A stretch of DNA of 31,930 bases from a bacterium. Its GTDB lineage: Bacteria > Spirochaetota > UBA4802 > UBA5550. The position numbers and the translations under genes are program-made. The DNA is taken from positions 1 to 31,930 of the forward strand of contig JAAENB010001021.1 of assembly GCA_024224995.1 (NCBI GenBank). The letters are read 5' to 3'. Below, one piece after another: positions 7,871 to 16,760 of this stretch; within the stretch, counting starts at the first letter, position 1; every line of letters starts with the position of its first letter. The notes beneath the pieces are model-generated. The model saw only the letters and a list, made by a program, of their open reading frames with translations. It had not been told where the DNA came from and did no database searches.

Positions 7871-9091
7871 ATGAGCAGAAACACAAACAAAAGAAAAAGA
7901 TCAAATCCCATAACAACGGTTCTCTTCTTATTGATAACAGCCGCGGCAATCATCTCCTGTAATCCGGGTGCCGACTATAGTGATGATGTTGTTGAACTGA
8001 GCTTTGATTCATACCAGTCGGAAGAAGCTGTCCTTACCATGATCGACAAGGCCGAAGAGTCAATTTATATTGCTCTGTACGGCTTTGACAATGATTCCAT
8101 TGCCGAGTCTATGATCCGGGCCAAAAAAAGAGGCGTTACCATTGAAATGGTTACGGAGTACGATTCCGAACATTATTCCAGCTACCAGAGAGTTATTAAA
8201 GAAGGAATTCCCGTGAAACTTGCCAACTGCGGCAATTCCGCAGATTACGTATACGACGCCCTTATGCATAATAAATATTTTATTATCGACGGAAAATATA
8301 TTATAACAGGATCGACCAATTTAACATCAGGGATGTTTATCCATTTTAATAACCTTATTGTTCTTAAAAGCGCCTCCCTTGCTGCTGAATTTAAAAAAGA
8401 TTTTGATGTTATGAATGCCGGGTACTTTGGCTCTTATAAGACTGCGGGTTACACTGCTGTTCACGGCGGGAACTGGGACGAAACAAGCCATACAATCGGC
8501 GATTTCGAGGTCCAGGTATTTTTTACTCCCTATCATACAAGTTTCAGTCCTGCGGTAACTACGGTTTATCCAACGAATTACGCAACAACAGCCTATACTT
8601 TTTATAATCACGATGACGGCTATACGGAAAGCACTTCATATTCCGACGCCCGGAATGTAATTATCAAGCTGCTGCAAAACGCTCAGAGTTCCGTGCGCTT
8701 CCTGGTTTTCTCTTTTACCGACAGGGTCATTATTGACGAACTGATGAACGCGAAAGACCGGGGCGTGGATGTAAAGATCTGGATGGACCACCTCAGCGCC
8801 GAGCAGAGCGATTTTATTAAAGGATCTTACCTGGCTATGGCTGCAAAACTGGGAGATGAGAACGCTAAAAAATGCTGGCGTCCCAATGACGGCCTGCTTC
8901 ACCATAAAGTCCTTATTGTAGACAACACCATTGTTATTGGTTCGCTCAACTTCAGTAAAAGCGGCGCCATGCGGAATGATGAGAACTTTTTAGTGATCCG
9001 GAACGCCGATCCCATTGTGAAAGCATTTAATGAAGAAATGCATAGAATAGATGGCGAGTCACTTCCCATCTCAACAACTCTTTCGAAATAA
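7871..9091 (+). CDS. Phospholipase D-superfamily (HKD nuclease-like) lipoprotein
   Basis: The 406-residue product starts at the ATG at 7871, after AAAGGG. A lipoprotein signal ends at Cys30 (IISC). Two complete HxK(x4)D motifs are present: His133/Lys135/Asp140, followed by the usual GSTN, and His344/Lys346/Asp351, followed by GSLN. This is the two-copy arrangement of the phospholipase D superfamily. The compact size and the style of the motifs resemble Nuc-like endonucleases and PLD-like hydrolases rather than large phospholipases; the substrate cannot be read from sequence. It heads a run of three exported-protein genes and is divergent from an endonuclease I lipoprotein. This favours a role in nucleic acid breakdown at the cell surface. 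Confidence 0.88.
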   Translation: MSRNTNKRKRSNPITTVLFLLITAAAIISCNPGADYSDDVVELSFDSYQSEEAVLTMIDKAEESIYIALYGFDNDSIAESMIRAKKRGVTIEMVTEYDSEHYSSYQRVIKEGIPVKLANCGNSADYVYDALMHNKYFIIDGKYIITGSTNLTSGMFIHFNNLIVLKSASLAAEFKKDFDVMNAGYFGSYKTAGYTAVHGGNWDETSHTIGDFEVQVFFTPYHTSFSPAVTTVYPTNYATTAYTFYNHDDGYTESTSYSDARNVIIKLLQNAQSSVRFLVFSFTDRVIIDELMNAKDRGVDVKIWMDHLSAEQSDFIKGSYLAMAAKLGDENAKKCWRPNDGLLHHKVLIVDNTIVIGSLNFSKSGAMRNDENFLVIRNADPIVKAFNEEMHRIDGESLPISTTLSK

Positions 9092-9134
9092 ACAGGTATA
9101 TGAATATAGATCTCACGAAGTAAAAGGTATTGCA

Positions 9135-10931
9135 ATGAAAATGAAAAATAAAAATAAAACGACAATCAAAAAGACAATCAGCCTGATATTCACTGCCCTG
9201 GTCCTTACCCTGGTTACGGTCTCCTGCAGCACTGAGCAATTCAGCCGGCAGGAAGGAGTGGCTCTTTACAAAGGCCAGGATATACTGCTTTCCGAGATCG
9301 CGGAAATGGATACTCCCCGGGGAATTCTTCCCGCATCACTGGGCTATTCCGACGCGACAGGCAATATTACTAACGTAACTGAAACCACTACCTATAAAGA
9401 ATTTTTTGTATTCGACAAAGAAGTATCCTTGATTGTACTATCAACCTATCCCATGTACTTTATCAAGATTGAATCCGAAGACTTTTATTATCATTTAAAC
9501 AATGAATGTGAGCAGATCAAAGCAGGAAAGCGGGGAACCGACAAAGACCCTCAATCAACTTCCTTCTATAAAGAAGTTGGAAATTACAGTATTGAAATAT
9601 ATTTCAGTCCCGAAGAGATTAAGTATAATAACTCCGAAGGCGGCGATAATGAATACCGTATTTGTATTCTTAATGATAACCTCAGACAGGATCCCTGGAG
9701 ATTTATTAACGCTGCTAAAAAAAATACCATGTATGTTCCCACCCTGGAACAGACCAAAATCTATGAAGACCTTAATTACGGCTCTTACAAGAACGGTCAA
9801 AGCAATGCCGTCTTTACCAAAGCCTCAAGCCTTACGAACGTGAACCCGGTAAATTACACCATTGTTGATACCAATATAGAATTCTCCTTTTTTCTCGGCG
9901 AAGACCTGGAAATGACCGATAATCTCACGCCGCCGCCCTATCCCGGTCCTGTTGTTATGGATGACGAGAGCGAACTGACCAGGGATTTTGCCCTTTTCTT
10001 TTCGCTTCCCATTGGGGATTCCATGGACAGTACTAAAGATTATTTGAACGATAATGACGGTATCTCCGTTATTATCCGGGGTGATGACCTCTCCAGGATC
10101 AAGACCTTTTTGGAATATGAAGGGGTGAGCCACAGCAAAAAATCCGCGGCCAATCCCTGGCTCCTCCTTGAAGATTCGGGCAGCTATACCCTTGACATCA
10201 AGTGGTTCGTTGAAAAGGATATCAAACTGTATTACGCTAAAGAATCCTCCACATACGGTGATCCGGAAGCATATGGCGACCCGGTAACACAGGGAACAAT
10301 GTCAAGCTACTCGCTTCCTATTGACCGGGGATGCAAATACTTTGTAAAACTGACCGACAGCGATGACAATCTTATTGGTGAAGAGAGCATTCTTCTGCCT
10401 ACCAATGAACTGGCTATAACCGAAGTTATGTATATGGGTACAACGGTAGATAGCAGTGATGAATGGTTTGAAATAAAAAACATTTCCGCCAGGAAAATAG
10501 ATCTCAGTACCGTTGAATTCTGGTATGAAAATTCCGACAATAACCGGGAAGATCTTGCCCAAAAGTTTGCCCTTTCCGCTGCCTCGTTTGAGCTGCTGCC
10601 CGGCGAATATATGGTTATGGCGAAATTTGAAGCCGGTGGTTCGGACGCCACCATATTTGACATACTGGATACTTCCGGTATAAAGATCAAATATAATAAC
10701 GCTTTGAGTCTTAACAGCAACTATACCCTTGAACTCCGGGACACAAGCGGCAAGGTCATAACCACTGTTTACGAACAGAAGGGTGGAAAAAGTAGAGATT
10801 ACGATTATAATATCTCCTTATATAAATCAACGATTCTTAACATAAGCGGCGAATGGGAAACCAGCGGGAACGGCTCCGGCGTTTCCATCAATGTCTGTTC
10901 CCCGGGATTCGCGGCAGAAGGCGAGTTCTAA
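9135..10931 (+). CDS. Lipoprotein with C-terminal lamin-tail domain (LTD)
   Basis: The start at 9135 places an AAAAGG site and a lysine-rich lipoprotein signal (Cys31 in VSCS) at the N-terminus; an upstream in-frame start at 9051 lies inside the previous gene. The product has 598 residues. Residues about 40-420 are a beta-rich region I do not recognise. From about residue 424 the sequence LAITEVMYMGTTVDSSDEWF and the following EIKNIS, LLPGEYMVMA and NSNYTLELRD segments fit the lamin-tail domain, an Ig-like fold. In bacteria this domain is often attached to secreted nucleases and surface proteins. It lies 43 bp after the phospholipase D-fold gene and probably shares its transcript. A binding or scaffolding role for the nearby nucleases is inferred. 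Confidence 0.8.
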   Translation: MKMKNKNKTTIKKTISLIFTALVLTLVTVSCSTEQFSRQEGVALYKGQDILLSEIAEMDTPRGILPASLGYSDATGNITNVTETTTYKEFFVFDKEVSLIVLSTYPMYFIKIESEDFYYHLNNECEQIKAGKRGTDKDPQSTSFYKEVGNYSIEIYFSPEEIKYNNSEGGDNEYRICILNDNLRQDPWRFINAAKKNTMYVPTLEQTKIYEDLNYGSYKNGQSNAVFTKASSLTNVNPVNYTIVDTNIEFSFFLGEDLEMTDNLTPPPYPGPVVMDDESELTRDFALFFSLPIGDSMDSTKDYLNDNDGISVIIRGDDLSRIKTFLEYEGVSHSKKSAANPWLLLEDSGSYTLDIKWFVEKDIKLYYAKESSTYGDPEAYGDPVTQGTMSSYSLPIDRGCKYFVKLTDSDDNLIGEESILLPTNELAITEVMYMGTTVDSSDEWFEIKNISARKIDLSTVEFWYENSDNNREDLAQKFALSAASFELLPGEYMVMAKFEAGGSDATIFDILDTSGIKIKYNNALSLNSNYTLELRDTSGKVITTVYEQKGGKSRDYDYNISLYKSTILNISGEWETSGNGSGVSINVCSPGFAAEGEF

Positions 10932-11022
10932 AAAGAGCCCGGTTTTCTGTTTTTTATCTTGTAATAAAAATCATTAGCAGTTAAAATATATAAAGAAATA
11001 CGTTTATTTAAGGAAGTTCACA

Positions 11023-12513
11023 ATGATGTCCAGCACGAAGTTTGTAATAACGATAATCACGGCGCTTGTTCTTTTCGCCGGTTTTATTTCACCGGCCAAT
11101 GCCCTGGAACTGAATTTTACCACCAATTCCTATACCTTTAATAACGCGGACCTTGAAAACTACAACCAGGCAAAATACGAGGCCAGAAGAGGCTCCAGCT
11201 ATAATGATACCGACGACCTTTCCACCTTCATCTACGGCCGCCTGGGTCTCACCTACAACCACAAACTAAAAAAATCGGAATTTTTTATCGATGCCTACCA
11301 TGAATCATTCTGGGGCTCCGACAACTATGAAGGACGGGATAACAAAGGGAACGCTATTATGTTCAGAACTCTCTACTTCACCTATCATCCCACTGAATCC
11401 CTGGCAGTCAGCCTGGGCCGCTTTGAATACGGGATTGGCAACGCTGTTACGGAATACTTTTTCCTGGACCTGGTCGATGGTATCCGGGTTGACTATAAAT
11501 TCACTGATGATATTTCCCTCTCCTTTATGGGTGATGTTATGGGTGTTGGCGCAAAACCCTATGACGCCCAGACATCTTTTACCACTACCAATTGGGCCGG
11601 TATGGACAAAGACGATATGCACCTCAAAGACTTTGGCGGTGATGTTATCTCCTTTAGAGGCGGGGTAAACAGCAAAATCTATTTTGCCAATGTTTTTGCC
11701 TATGCCCTCAGGTACGGCGCTTCAGAAGACGAAGGTGCCGCGGACATTTCCGAGAGCGGCAACAACGATATTAACAAGGCCGACGGCGATTTCCTGCTTA
11801 TGGGAGGAGCCAGGCTCCACTTTACCACTCCCTCAAAAAAGACAAAATTGGATCTTACGGGTGCCTACAGCTATGGCAAGGATTACCAGTATTCCACCAC
11901 TAAAACCTATAATGGTTTTGGCGCTGCCATTAATGGGGAATATAACTCCGAAAACATTTACAGCAGCCTGAGATTTATTGGTGTGAGCCTGGGCTATTTT
12001 CACCCCGATTTCTGCTCTATGAATTCCGAATCCATGGGCGGAATGCTCCTTTACAGTTACAAGCGATATCATGCTGCTCCGTATGCCTATTTTTATCACT
12101 TCAAGGATTATGCCAAAAGGGATAATATTGCCACTCCTTATGTTGACAGAACGGTTTCAAAGACCTTTGTCAAAGCCTATACCCAGCTCACCCTGGGAAA
12201 AGTCTCCATTGATTTCAGTTCCCTTTTCCTTTTCGCGAACGAAAAAATCGCTTCCCCCATATATATGGGCATGGAATACGAACTGGGAGCAGCGCTGGAA
12301 GTTGACAATATTACCGTAAACCTCATTGGCGGTATTTTCATTCCCAGCTCTTATTATAAAGACCGCTCTGCCTCAAACCAATATATGCCCGAAGGTACCG
12401 ACCCCTTTTACGGCGTAAATGCTTCTGTTAATTATAAGCTTGATTTATCCGCTCCTGAAGCGGATGAAGCTCCCGAAGCCGATGAAGCTCCCGAAGCTAA
12501 AGAAACCGATTAA
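11023..12513 (+). CDS. Outer-membrane beta-barrel protein with acidic repeat tail
   Basis: The 496-residue product has a Sec signal peptide (cleavage after ANA near residue 28) and then alternating aromatic/polar beta strands throughout, with many Tyr, Gly and Asp residues, like a porin or alginate-export-type barrel. The ribosome binding site is AAGGAAG; a second ATG follows the first immediately. After the last apparent strand (VNASVNYKLDL) comes a tail of repeated APEADE units, so the protein does not end in the usual aromatic residue. It is the last gene of the nuclease-locus run, 91 bp after the lamin-tail lipoprotein. It may be a channel for products released by the surface nucleases (inference). 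Confidence 0.78.
   Translation: MMSSTKFVITIITALVLFAGFISPANALELNFTTNSYTFNNADLENYNQAKYEARRGSSYNDTDDLSTFIYGRLGLTYNHKLKKSEFFIDAYHESFWGSDNYEGRDNKGNAIMFRTLYFTYHPTESLAVSLGRFEYGIGNAVTEYFFLDLVDGIRVDYKFTDDISLSFMGDVMGVGAKPYDAQTSFTTTNWAGMDKDDMHLKDFGGDVISFRGGVNSKIYFANVFAYALRYGASEDEGAADISESGNNDINKADGDFLLMGGARLHFTTPSKKTKLDLTGAYSYGKDYQYSTTKTYNGFGAAINGEYNSENIYSSLRFIGVSLGYFHPDFCSMNSESMGGMLLYSYKRYHAAPYAYFYHFKDYAKRDNIATPYVDRTVSKTFVKAYTQLTLGKVSIDFSSLFLFANEKIASPIYMGMEYELGAALEVDNITVNLIGGIFIPSSYYKDRSASNQYMPEGTDPFYGVNASVNYKLDLSAPEADEAPEADEAPEAKETD
12451..12504 (+). repeat. Three 18-bp in-frame repeats (APEADE units)
   Basis: GCTCCYGAAGCSGATGAA occurs at 12451-12468 and 12469-12486, with a diverged third copy at 12487-12504. 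Each encodes six residues. The copy number may vary between strains. Confidence 0.75.
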
Positions 12514-12546
12514 CATTCCTTTTTGACCAGCCTGTAAAAATAATAC

Positions 12547-12575
12547 TTGCAAATCTATCCACTATTTTACATTTT
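12547..12575 (+). promoter_or_regulatory. Upstream box shared by the two signalling genes (copy 1)
   Basis: AATACTTGCAAATCTATCC precedes the 12611 gene, and a near-identical box with an extra base occurs before the 14311 gene at about 14234-14255. Both regions end in TTACACAAGG at the ribosome binding site. As a sigma-70 promoter this copy is weak (TTGCAA at 12547, poor -10). Confidence 0.35.
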
Positions 12576-12610
12576 AGCAAATAACTCTTACACAAGGCGG
12601 GATCAATCAG

Positions 12611-14224
12611 GTGCAGCTTTTCTATTATTCAATGTTTATGGTCACATTAGTGGGACTTTTATTCGGCTCTCATTATTTACGAATGAAAGGCCATAGAGCT
12701 CCCTTTATAATGTTCTTTTCATTCCTCTGGATCTTGAGTATTACAGCCGGCCAGCTAAGTTATAAATTACCTCTTGATTTATGGGGTTATTTTACAATAA
12801 ATCTAAAATATTCTTCATCTATTTATGTCCTCATCTTTTCCTCTATATTACTGGTATATATTTGTGAAGGAGTACAGGCAGCCAGGGATATCATATTTGC
12901 TTCAATAGGGATACAGGCAATAACAGTACTATACCACCATTTCCTGGGTTCAGTTACGCTTCCCCTTCTCAGCGCTGAAAAGATGCAGGCAGCAAAATTG
13001 ATCTTTAAATCCTCATTCCGGCAGCAGATGGTCTCAACTCTAACCACCGTCATTGATCTCTTTTTCGCAGTAACATTTTTTCAACTCCTGGTAAACCGCT
13101 TAAAAAAAGTCCCTATGGGTCTGCTTATATACCTGGCGCTGCTGGGCACACTCTACCTGGATTCCCTGCTCTTTCTGGCAGGAACACGGTTCGAGACGTT
13201 TTTTTCCGCATTAACTTCTCATCTTATTTTCAAAACTATAATAGTGAGCGCTGTAGCAGTTCCTTTTTCCCTGTACGTAAACCGGTTCAAGGAGCTAGGC
13301 GGGCTCGACCTTAACCGGGGGAGCCTGGATATTTTCAAGAAACTGGAAGAAATAAAAGAAGAGCTGTCCGTAGCCTACGAGCATTTACGGGAATACGCCG
13401 CAACCCTGGAAAAAAAGGTGCAAGAACGGACACAAAAACTGGAACAATCAAATAAAGACCTGAGAGAAGCGCACAGAATCGCAGCGCAGGATCTTAACAT
13501 GGCAATCCGTATACAATCAAGGCTCATGCCCAAAGAAAACCCGGACCAGTCGAAGTGGGATATTGCTTTTGAGTTCAAACCCATGGCCGGAGTCTCCGGT
13601 GATCTATATGATTTCTATGAAATTGACGGCGTGCTCTATGGAGTTGGACTTTTTGATGTATCGGGTCATGGTATTGCTTCGGGGCTTATTACTGTTATCG
13701 CAAAAACCGTAATTTACCATATTTTCAAACAAATGAAGAACAACAGTCTCGATGAAGTAATAAAAAAAATAAACATAGAGCTGCAGCAGGCAATGGGGAA
13801 TACGGACAACTTCCTTACCGGTGTATTACTACGATTTGATGAAGATTCAATTGAATACGTGAACGCCGGTCACCCGGATATCATCATAAAAAAATCAACA
13901 AAGGTCGTTGAAAGAATGACCCGGGATGATATAGACTGGAAAGGATCAATCCTGGGAATTAAAGGGCTGCTTTCCGATTTTTCAACACTCAAATTCAACG
14001 CGGAAAAGGGAGATACCATACTCATCTATTCCGATGGCCTGTCCGAAAGCAGGATGCCCAATGGAGAAGAATACTCAGAAGACAGCATTGCGGAATCTCT
14101 CAACAATACGCCCGATGGAACGGCCCGGGAAATTCTGGATTCTGTTATGTTTAAATTTTACGACTCTGTAAAAACAGAGAACCTGGATGATGATTTGTCG
14201 GTTCTTTTATTGAAAAAAAATTGA
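12611..14224 (+). CDS. 7TM-SpoIIE serine phosphatase (paralogue 1)
   Basis: The 537-residue product starts at GTG (12611) after AAGGCGGGA. The N-terminal 230 residues form about seven hydrophobic segments. The later helices (region around LDSLLFLAGTRF and HLIFKTIIVSAVAVP) loosely recall the VUT/YhhQ transporter family, a weak impression. A coiled coil (about 240-295) leads into a SpoIIE/PP2C phosphatase domain with SGDLYD, DVSGHG, NAGH, YSDG and terminal DDLS. It probably couples a membrane signal to dephosphorylation of a cytoplasmic protein. A close paralogue is encoded at 15095-16732, and a kinase gene follows in the same operon. Confidence 0.9.
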   Translation: MQLFYYSMFMVTLVGLLFGSHYLRMKGHRAPFIMFFSFLWILSITAGQLSYKLPLDLWGYFTINLKYSSSIYVLIFSSILLVYICEGVQAARDIIFASIGIQAITVLYHHFLGSVTLPLLSAEKMQAAKLIFKSSFRQQMVSTLTTVIDLFFAVTFFQLLVNRLKKVPMGLLIYLALLGTLYLDSLLFLAGTRFETFFSALTSHLIFKTIIVSAVAVPFSLYVNRFKELGGLDLNRGSLDIFKKLEEIKEELSVAYEHLREYAATLEKKVQERTQKLEQSNKDLREAHRIAAQDLNMAIRIQSRLMPKENPDQSKWDIAFEFKPMAGVSGDLYDFYEIDGVLYGVGLFDVSGHGIASGLITVIAKTVIYHIFKQMKNNSLDEVIKKINIELQQAMGNTDNFLTGVLLRFDEDSIEYVNAGHPDIIIKKSTKVVERMTRDDIDWKGSILGIKGLLSDFSTLKFNAEKGDTILIYSDGLSESRMPNGEEYSEDSIAESLNNTPDGTAREILDSVMFKFYDSVKTENLDDDLSVLLLKKN

Positions 14225-14238
14225 GAACCATTAAATAC

Positions 14239-14267
14239 TTGCCAAATTTTATCCCCCTATATATACT
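14239..14267 (+). promoter_or_regulatory. Sigma-70 promoter upstream of the LOG-family lipoprotein gene
   Basis: TTGCCA, 17-bp spacer, TATACT: 5 of 6 consensus matches in each box. It lies about 45 bp upstream of the start at 14311 and just after the phosphatase stop, so the downstream genes can be transcribed separately. An overlapping perfect TATAAT (14267-14272) lacks a good -35. Confidence 0.5.
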
Positions 14268-14310
14268 ATAATTCTATATAACCAATCTTACTTACACAAG
14301 GAAGCAGCCC

Positions 14311-15081
14311 ATGAATATACTACGCATAAATCTATTTCTACTGATTTTTCTCCTCACTGCTTGCGGGTCACCGGACAGCACAATCATTCAATTCCCGGAA
14401 AATTTATGCGAATCTCCGGGCAGACTGGTGCCAAAGGGAGAGATCCCAACTCCGGAAGACCTGGCAGCTGACGCCTATTGCGCGAAACAGATAATGCAGA
14501 GAAAAGCGCCAAATGGGGTAATAACCATATTCGGCAGTTCCCGGGCAAAAGAAGATATGGAGTCGTATAAAATTACCCGGAAATTCGCCAATCTCTGGAC
14601 AAAAGAGACAAATAAAGCGACAGGAAAAAAGTATCCCATTCTTACGGGCGGCGGCCCCGGGCTTATGGAAGCAGGGAACCGGGGAGCAAAAGAGGCTGGC
14701 GGTGAGAGTTTAAGTTTCGCGCTCTATTTTAGAAAAGGGGACGCAACCTATAATAAGTATACAACAGAGGGCTATGTCTTCTCCAGCTTCTCACAAAGAG
14801 AAGCAGACATGATAGACTACGCGGCAGGGGTTGTTGTCGTACCCGGAGGAATCGGTACTGAATGGGAACTCTATGAGACCCTGGCCAAGATCCAGACAGG
14901 TAAAAAGAAACCCTGCCCGCTTCTCTTACTGGGGAAAAAGCAGCTCTGGGCAACAGTTTTCGCTCGATTAGAGTACTTAAAAAAAATAAAAACCATATCA
15001 CCGGAGAACATTGATCTGCTCAGGATTGTGGAAACACCTGAAGAGGCAGTTGCCATATTAAAAAAGACTTTAATAAAATAA
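14311..15081 (+). CDS. LOG-family (lysine decarboxylase-like Rossmann) lipoprotein
   Basis: The 256-residue product has a lipoprotein signal ending at Cys18 (LTAC), followed by a LOG-fold domain. The glycine-rich motif GGGPGLMEAGNRGA is at 113-126, SQREADMIDYA at 161-171 and PGGIGTEWELYE at 178-189. These correspond to the nucleotide-binding and catalytic Arg/Glu motifs of LOG phosphoribohydrolases, which release a base from nucleoside monophosphates. Export of a LOG enzyme is unusual because its known substrates are cytoplasmic. The gene lies between two paralogous phosphatase genes, 4 bp or slightly more before the second. Ligand sensing or nucleotide salvage in the periplasm is inferred. 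Confidence 0.82.
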   Translation: MNILRINLFLLIFLLTACGSPDSTIIQFPENLCESPGRLVPKGEIPTPEDLAADAYCAKQIMQRKAPNGVITIFGSSRAKEDMESYKITRKFANLWTKETNKATGKKYPILTGGGPGLMEAGNRGAKEAGGESLSFALYFRKGDATYNKYTTEGYVFSSFSQREADMIDYAAGVVVVPGGIGTEWELYETLAKIQTGKKKPCPLLLLGKKQLWATVFARLEYLKKIKTISPENIDLLRIVETPEEAVAILKKTLIK

Positions 15082-15094
15082 CAGGATGGACCTG

Positions 15095-16732
15095 GTGCAG
15101 CTTCTTTATTTTTCACTATTTATTATCATATTAATGGTACTGATATTCGGTTTTCATTATTTACGAATGAAAACCTATAGAACTCCCTATATAGTGTTAT
15201 TTTCATTTCTCTGGCTGCTCAGTATGATAACCGGTCATCTTGGTTATAAAATACAGCTCGATCTCTGGGGTTATTTAACATTAAATATCCGGTATTCTTC
15301 ATCTATTTATGTACTCATCTTTTCCTGCATCTTATTAGTATACGTTTGTGAAGGAGTACGGGCAGGCCGGGATATCATTATTGCTTCAATCGGGATCCAG
15401 GCAATAATGGTAATTTGCCAGTATTTCCTGGGGTCTATTACCCTGCCTCTTCTGAGCGATGAAAAGCTTCAGGCAGCTGTACTGGTGTTTGAGCCGTCAT
15501 TCCGGCGGCAGGTAGTATCAATTTCCAGCACCATTGTTGACCTCTTTTTCGCGGTTACATTCTTTCAATTTCTGGTTAACCGCTTAAAAAAGGTCCCAAC
15601 AGGTCTGCATATTTACCTGGCGCTCCTGGCCACTCTCTATCTGGATTCCCTGCTCTTTGTTGCAGGAACACGGTTCGATACCTTTCTTCCTACGTTAACC
15701 TCTCATCTTATTTATAAAACAGTGATAGTAAGCGCTATAGCAGTCCCTTTTGCCCTGTATGTAAACCGCTTTAAGCAGCGGGGAGGGCTCGACCTTGACC
15801 GGGGCAGCCTGGACATTTTTATGAAGCTGGAAAAAATGGAAGAAGAGCTCTCCATAGCCTACCAGCGCTTGCAGGAATACGCGGCAACCCTGGAAGAAAA
15901 GGTGCAGGAACGGACAGAGGATCTCCAGTGCGCGAACCGGAAACTGGAACGGTCGAATAAAGAACTGACCGAAGCGCAGCGGGTCGCGGAGCAGGATCTG
16001 TGCATGGCAATCAGTGTACAATCGAGGCTCATGCCCAAAGAGAACCCGGACCAGTCGAACTGGGATATTGCTTTTGAGTTCAAACCCATGGCCGGAGTTT
16101 CCGGGGATTTGTATGATTTTTATGAAATAGACGGCACGCTCCATGGCGTTGGACTTTTTGACGTTTCGGGTCACGGCATCGCGTCAGGGCTTATTACTGT
16201 TATTGCGAAGCCAATTATTTACCGGGCATTTAAGCGAATGAAGAACAACAGGCTCGATGAAGTGATAACAAAAATAAACCTGAAGCTGCAGCAGGCTATG
16301 GGGAATACGGACAATTTTCTTACGGGTGTATTATTGCGGTTTAACGAAGATACCATTGAATACGTTAACGCGGCTCACCCGGATATAATCATAAAACGGT
16401 CAAACGGCAGCGTAGATAAAATAATCCGGGATGACTTAGAGTGGAAAGGATCGGTCCTGGGAATAGAAGAAATGACTTCCGAATTTAAGACTCTTAAATT
16501 CAATACCGGAAAGGGAGATATTGTACTTATTTATTCCGACGGCCTGCCCGAAAGCAGGAACCCCGAAGGAGTAGATTACACTGAAGCCCGCATTGTGGAA
16601 TCCATCACCAGTGCTCCGGACGGAACGGCCCAGGAGACACTGAATTTTGTTATGAATAACTTTTACGACTTTGTAAAAACAAAAAAATTAGGTGATGATT
16701 TGTCGGTCCTGCTGCTTAAAAAAAACCGGTAA
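15095..16732 (+). CDS. 7TM-SpoIIE serine phosphatase (paralogue 2)
   Basis: This is a close paralogue of the 12611 product over its full length, with the same seven hydrophobic segments, a longer coiled coil and a C-terminal SpoIIE domain (SGDLYD, DVSGHG, YSDG, DDLS). The motif reading NAGH in the paralogue is NAAH here. I prefer the GTG at 15095, because its codons (GTG CAG CTT) match the start of the paralogue and AGGA lies eight bases upstream. The ATG at 15086 is in frame but has no room for a ribosome binding site; with it the protein has 548 residues. The gene follows the LOG lipoprotein by a few bases and precedes the kinase gene by 28 bp, so the three are probably cotranscribed. Confidence 0.88.
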   Translation: MQLLYFSLFIIILMVLIFGFHYLRMKTYRTPYIVLFSFLWLLSMITGHLGYKIQLDLWGYLTLNIRYSSSIYVLIFSCILLVYVCEGVRAGRDIIIASIGIQAIMVICQYFLGSITLPLLSDEKLQAAVLVFEPSFRRQVVSISSTIVDLFFAVTFFQFLVNRLKKVPTGLHIYLALLATLYLDSLLFVAGTRFDTFLPTLTSHLIYKTVIVSAIAVPFALYVNRFKQRGGLDLDRGSLDIFMKLEKMEEELSIAYQRLQEYAATLEEKVQERTEDLQCANRKLERSNKELTEAQRVAEQDLCMAISVQSRLMPKENPDQSNWDIAFEFKPMAGVSGDLYDFYEIDGTLHGVGLFDVSGHGIASGLITVIAKPIIYRAFKRMKNNRLDEVITKINLKLQQAMGNTDNFLTGVLLRFNEDTIEYVNAAHPDIIIKRSNGSVDKIIRDDLEWKGSVLGIEEMTSEFKTLKFNTGKGDIVLIYSDGLPESRNPEGVDYTEARIVESITSAPDGTAQETLNFVMNNFYDFVKTKKLGDDLSVLLLKKNR

Positions 16733-16760
16733 AGACACAGAACGAGACAGAGCGAGAGTT

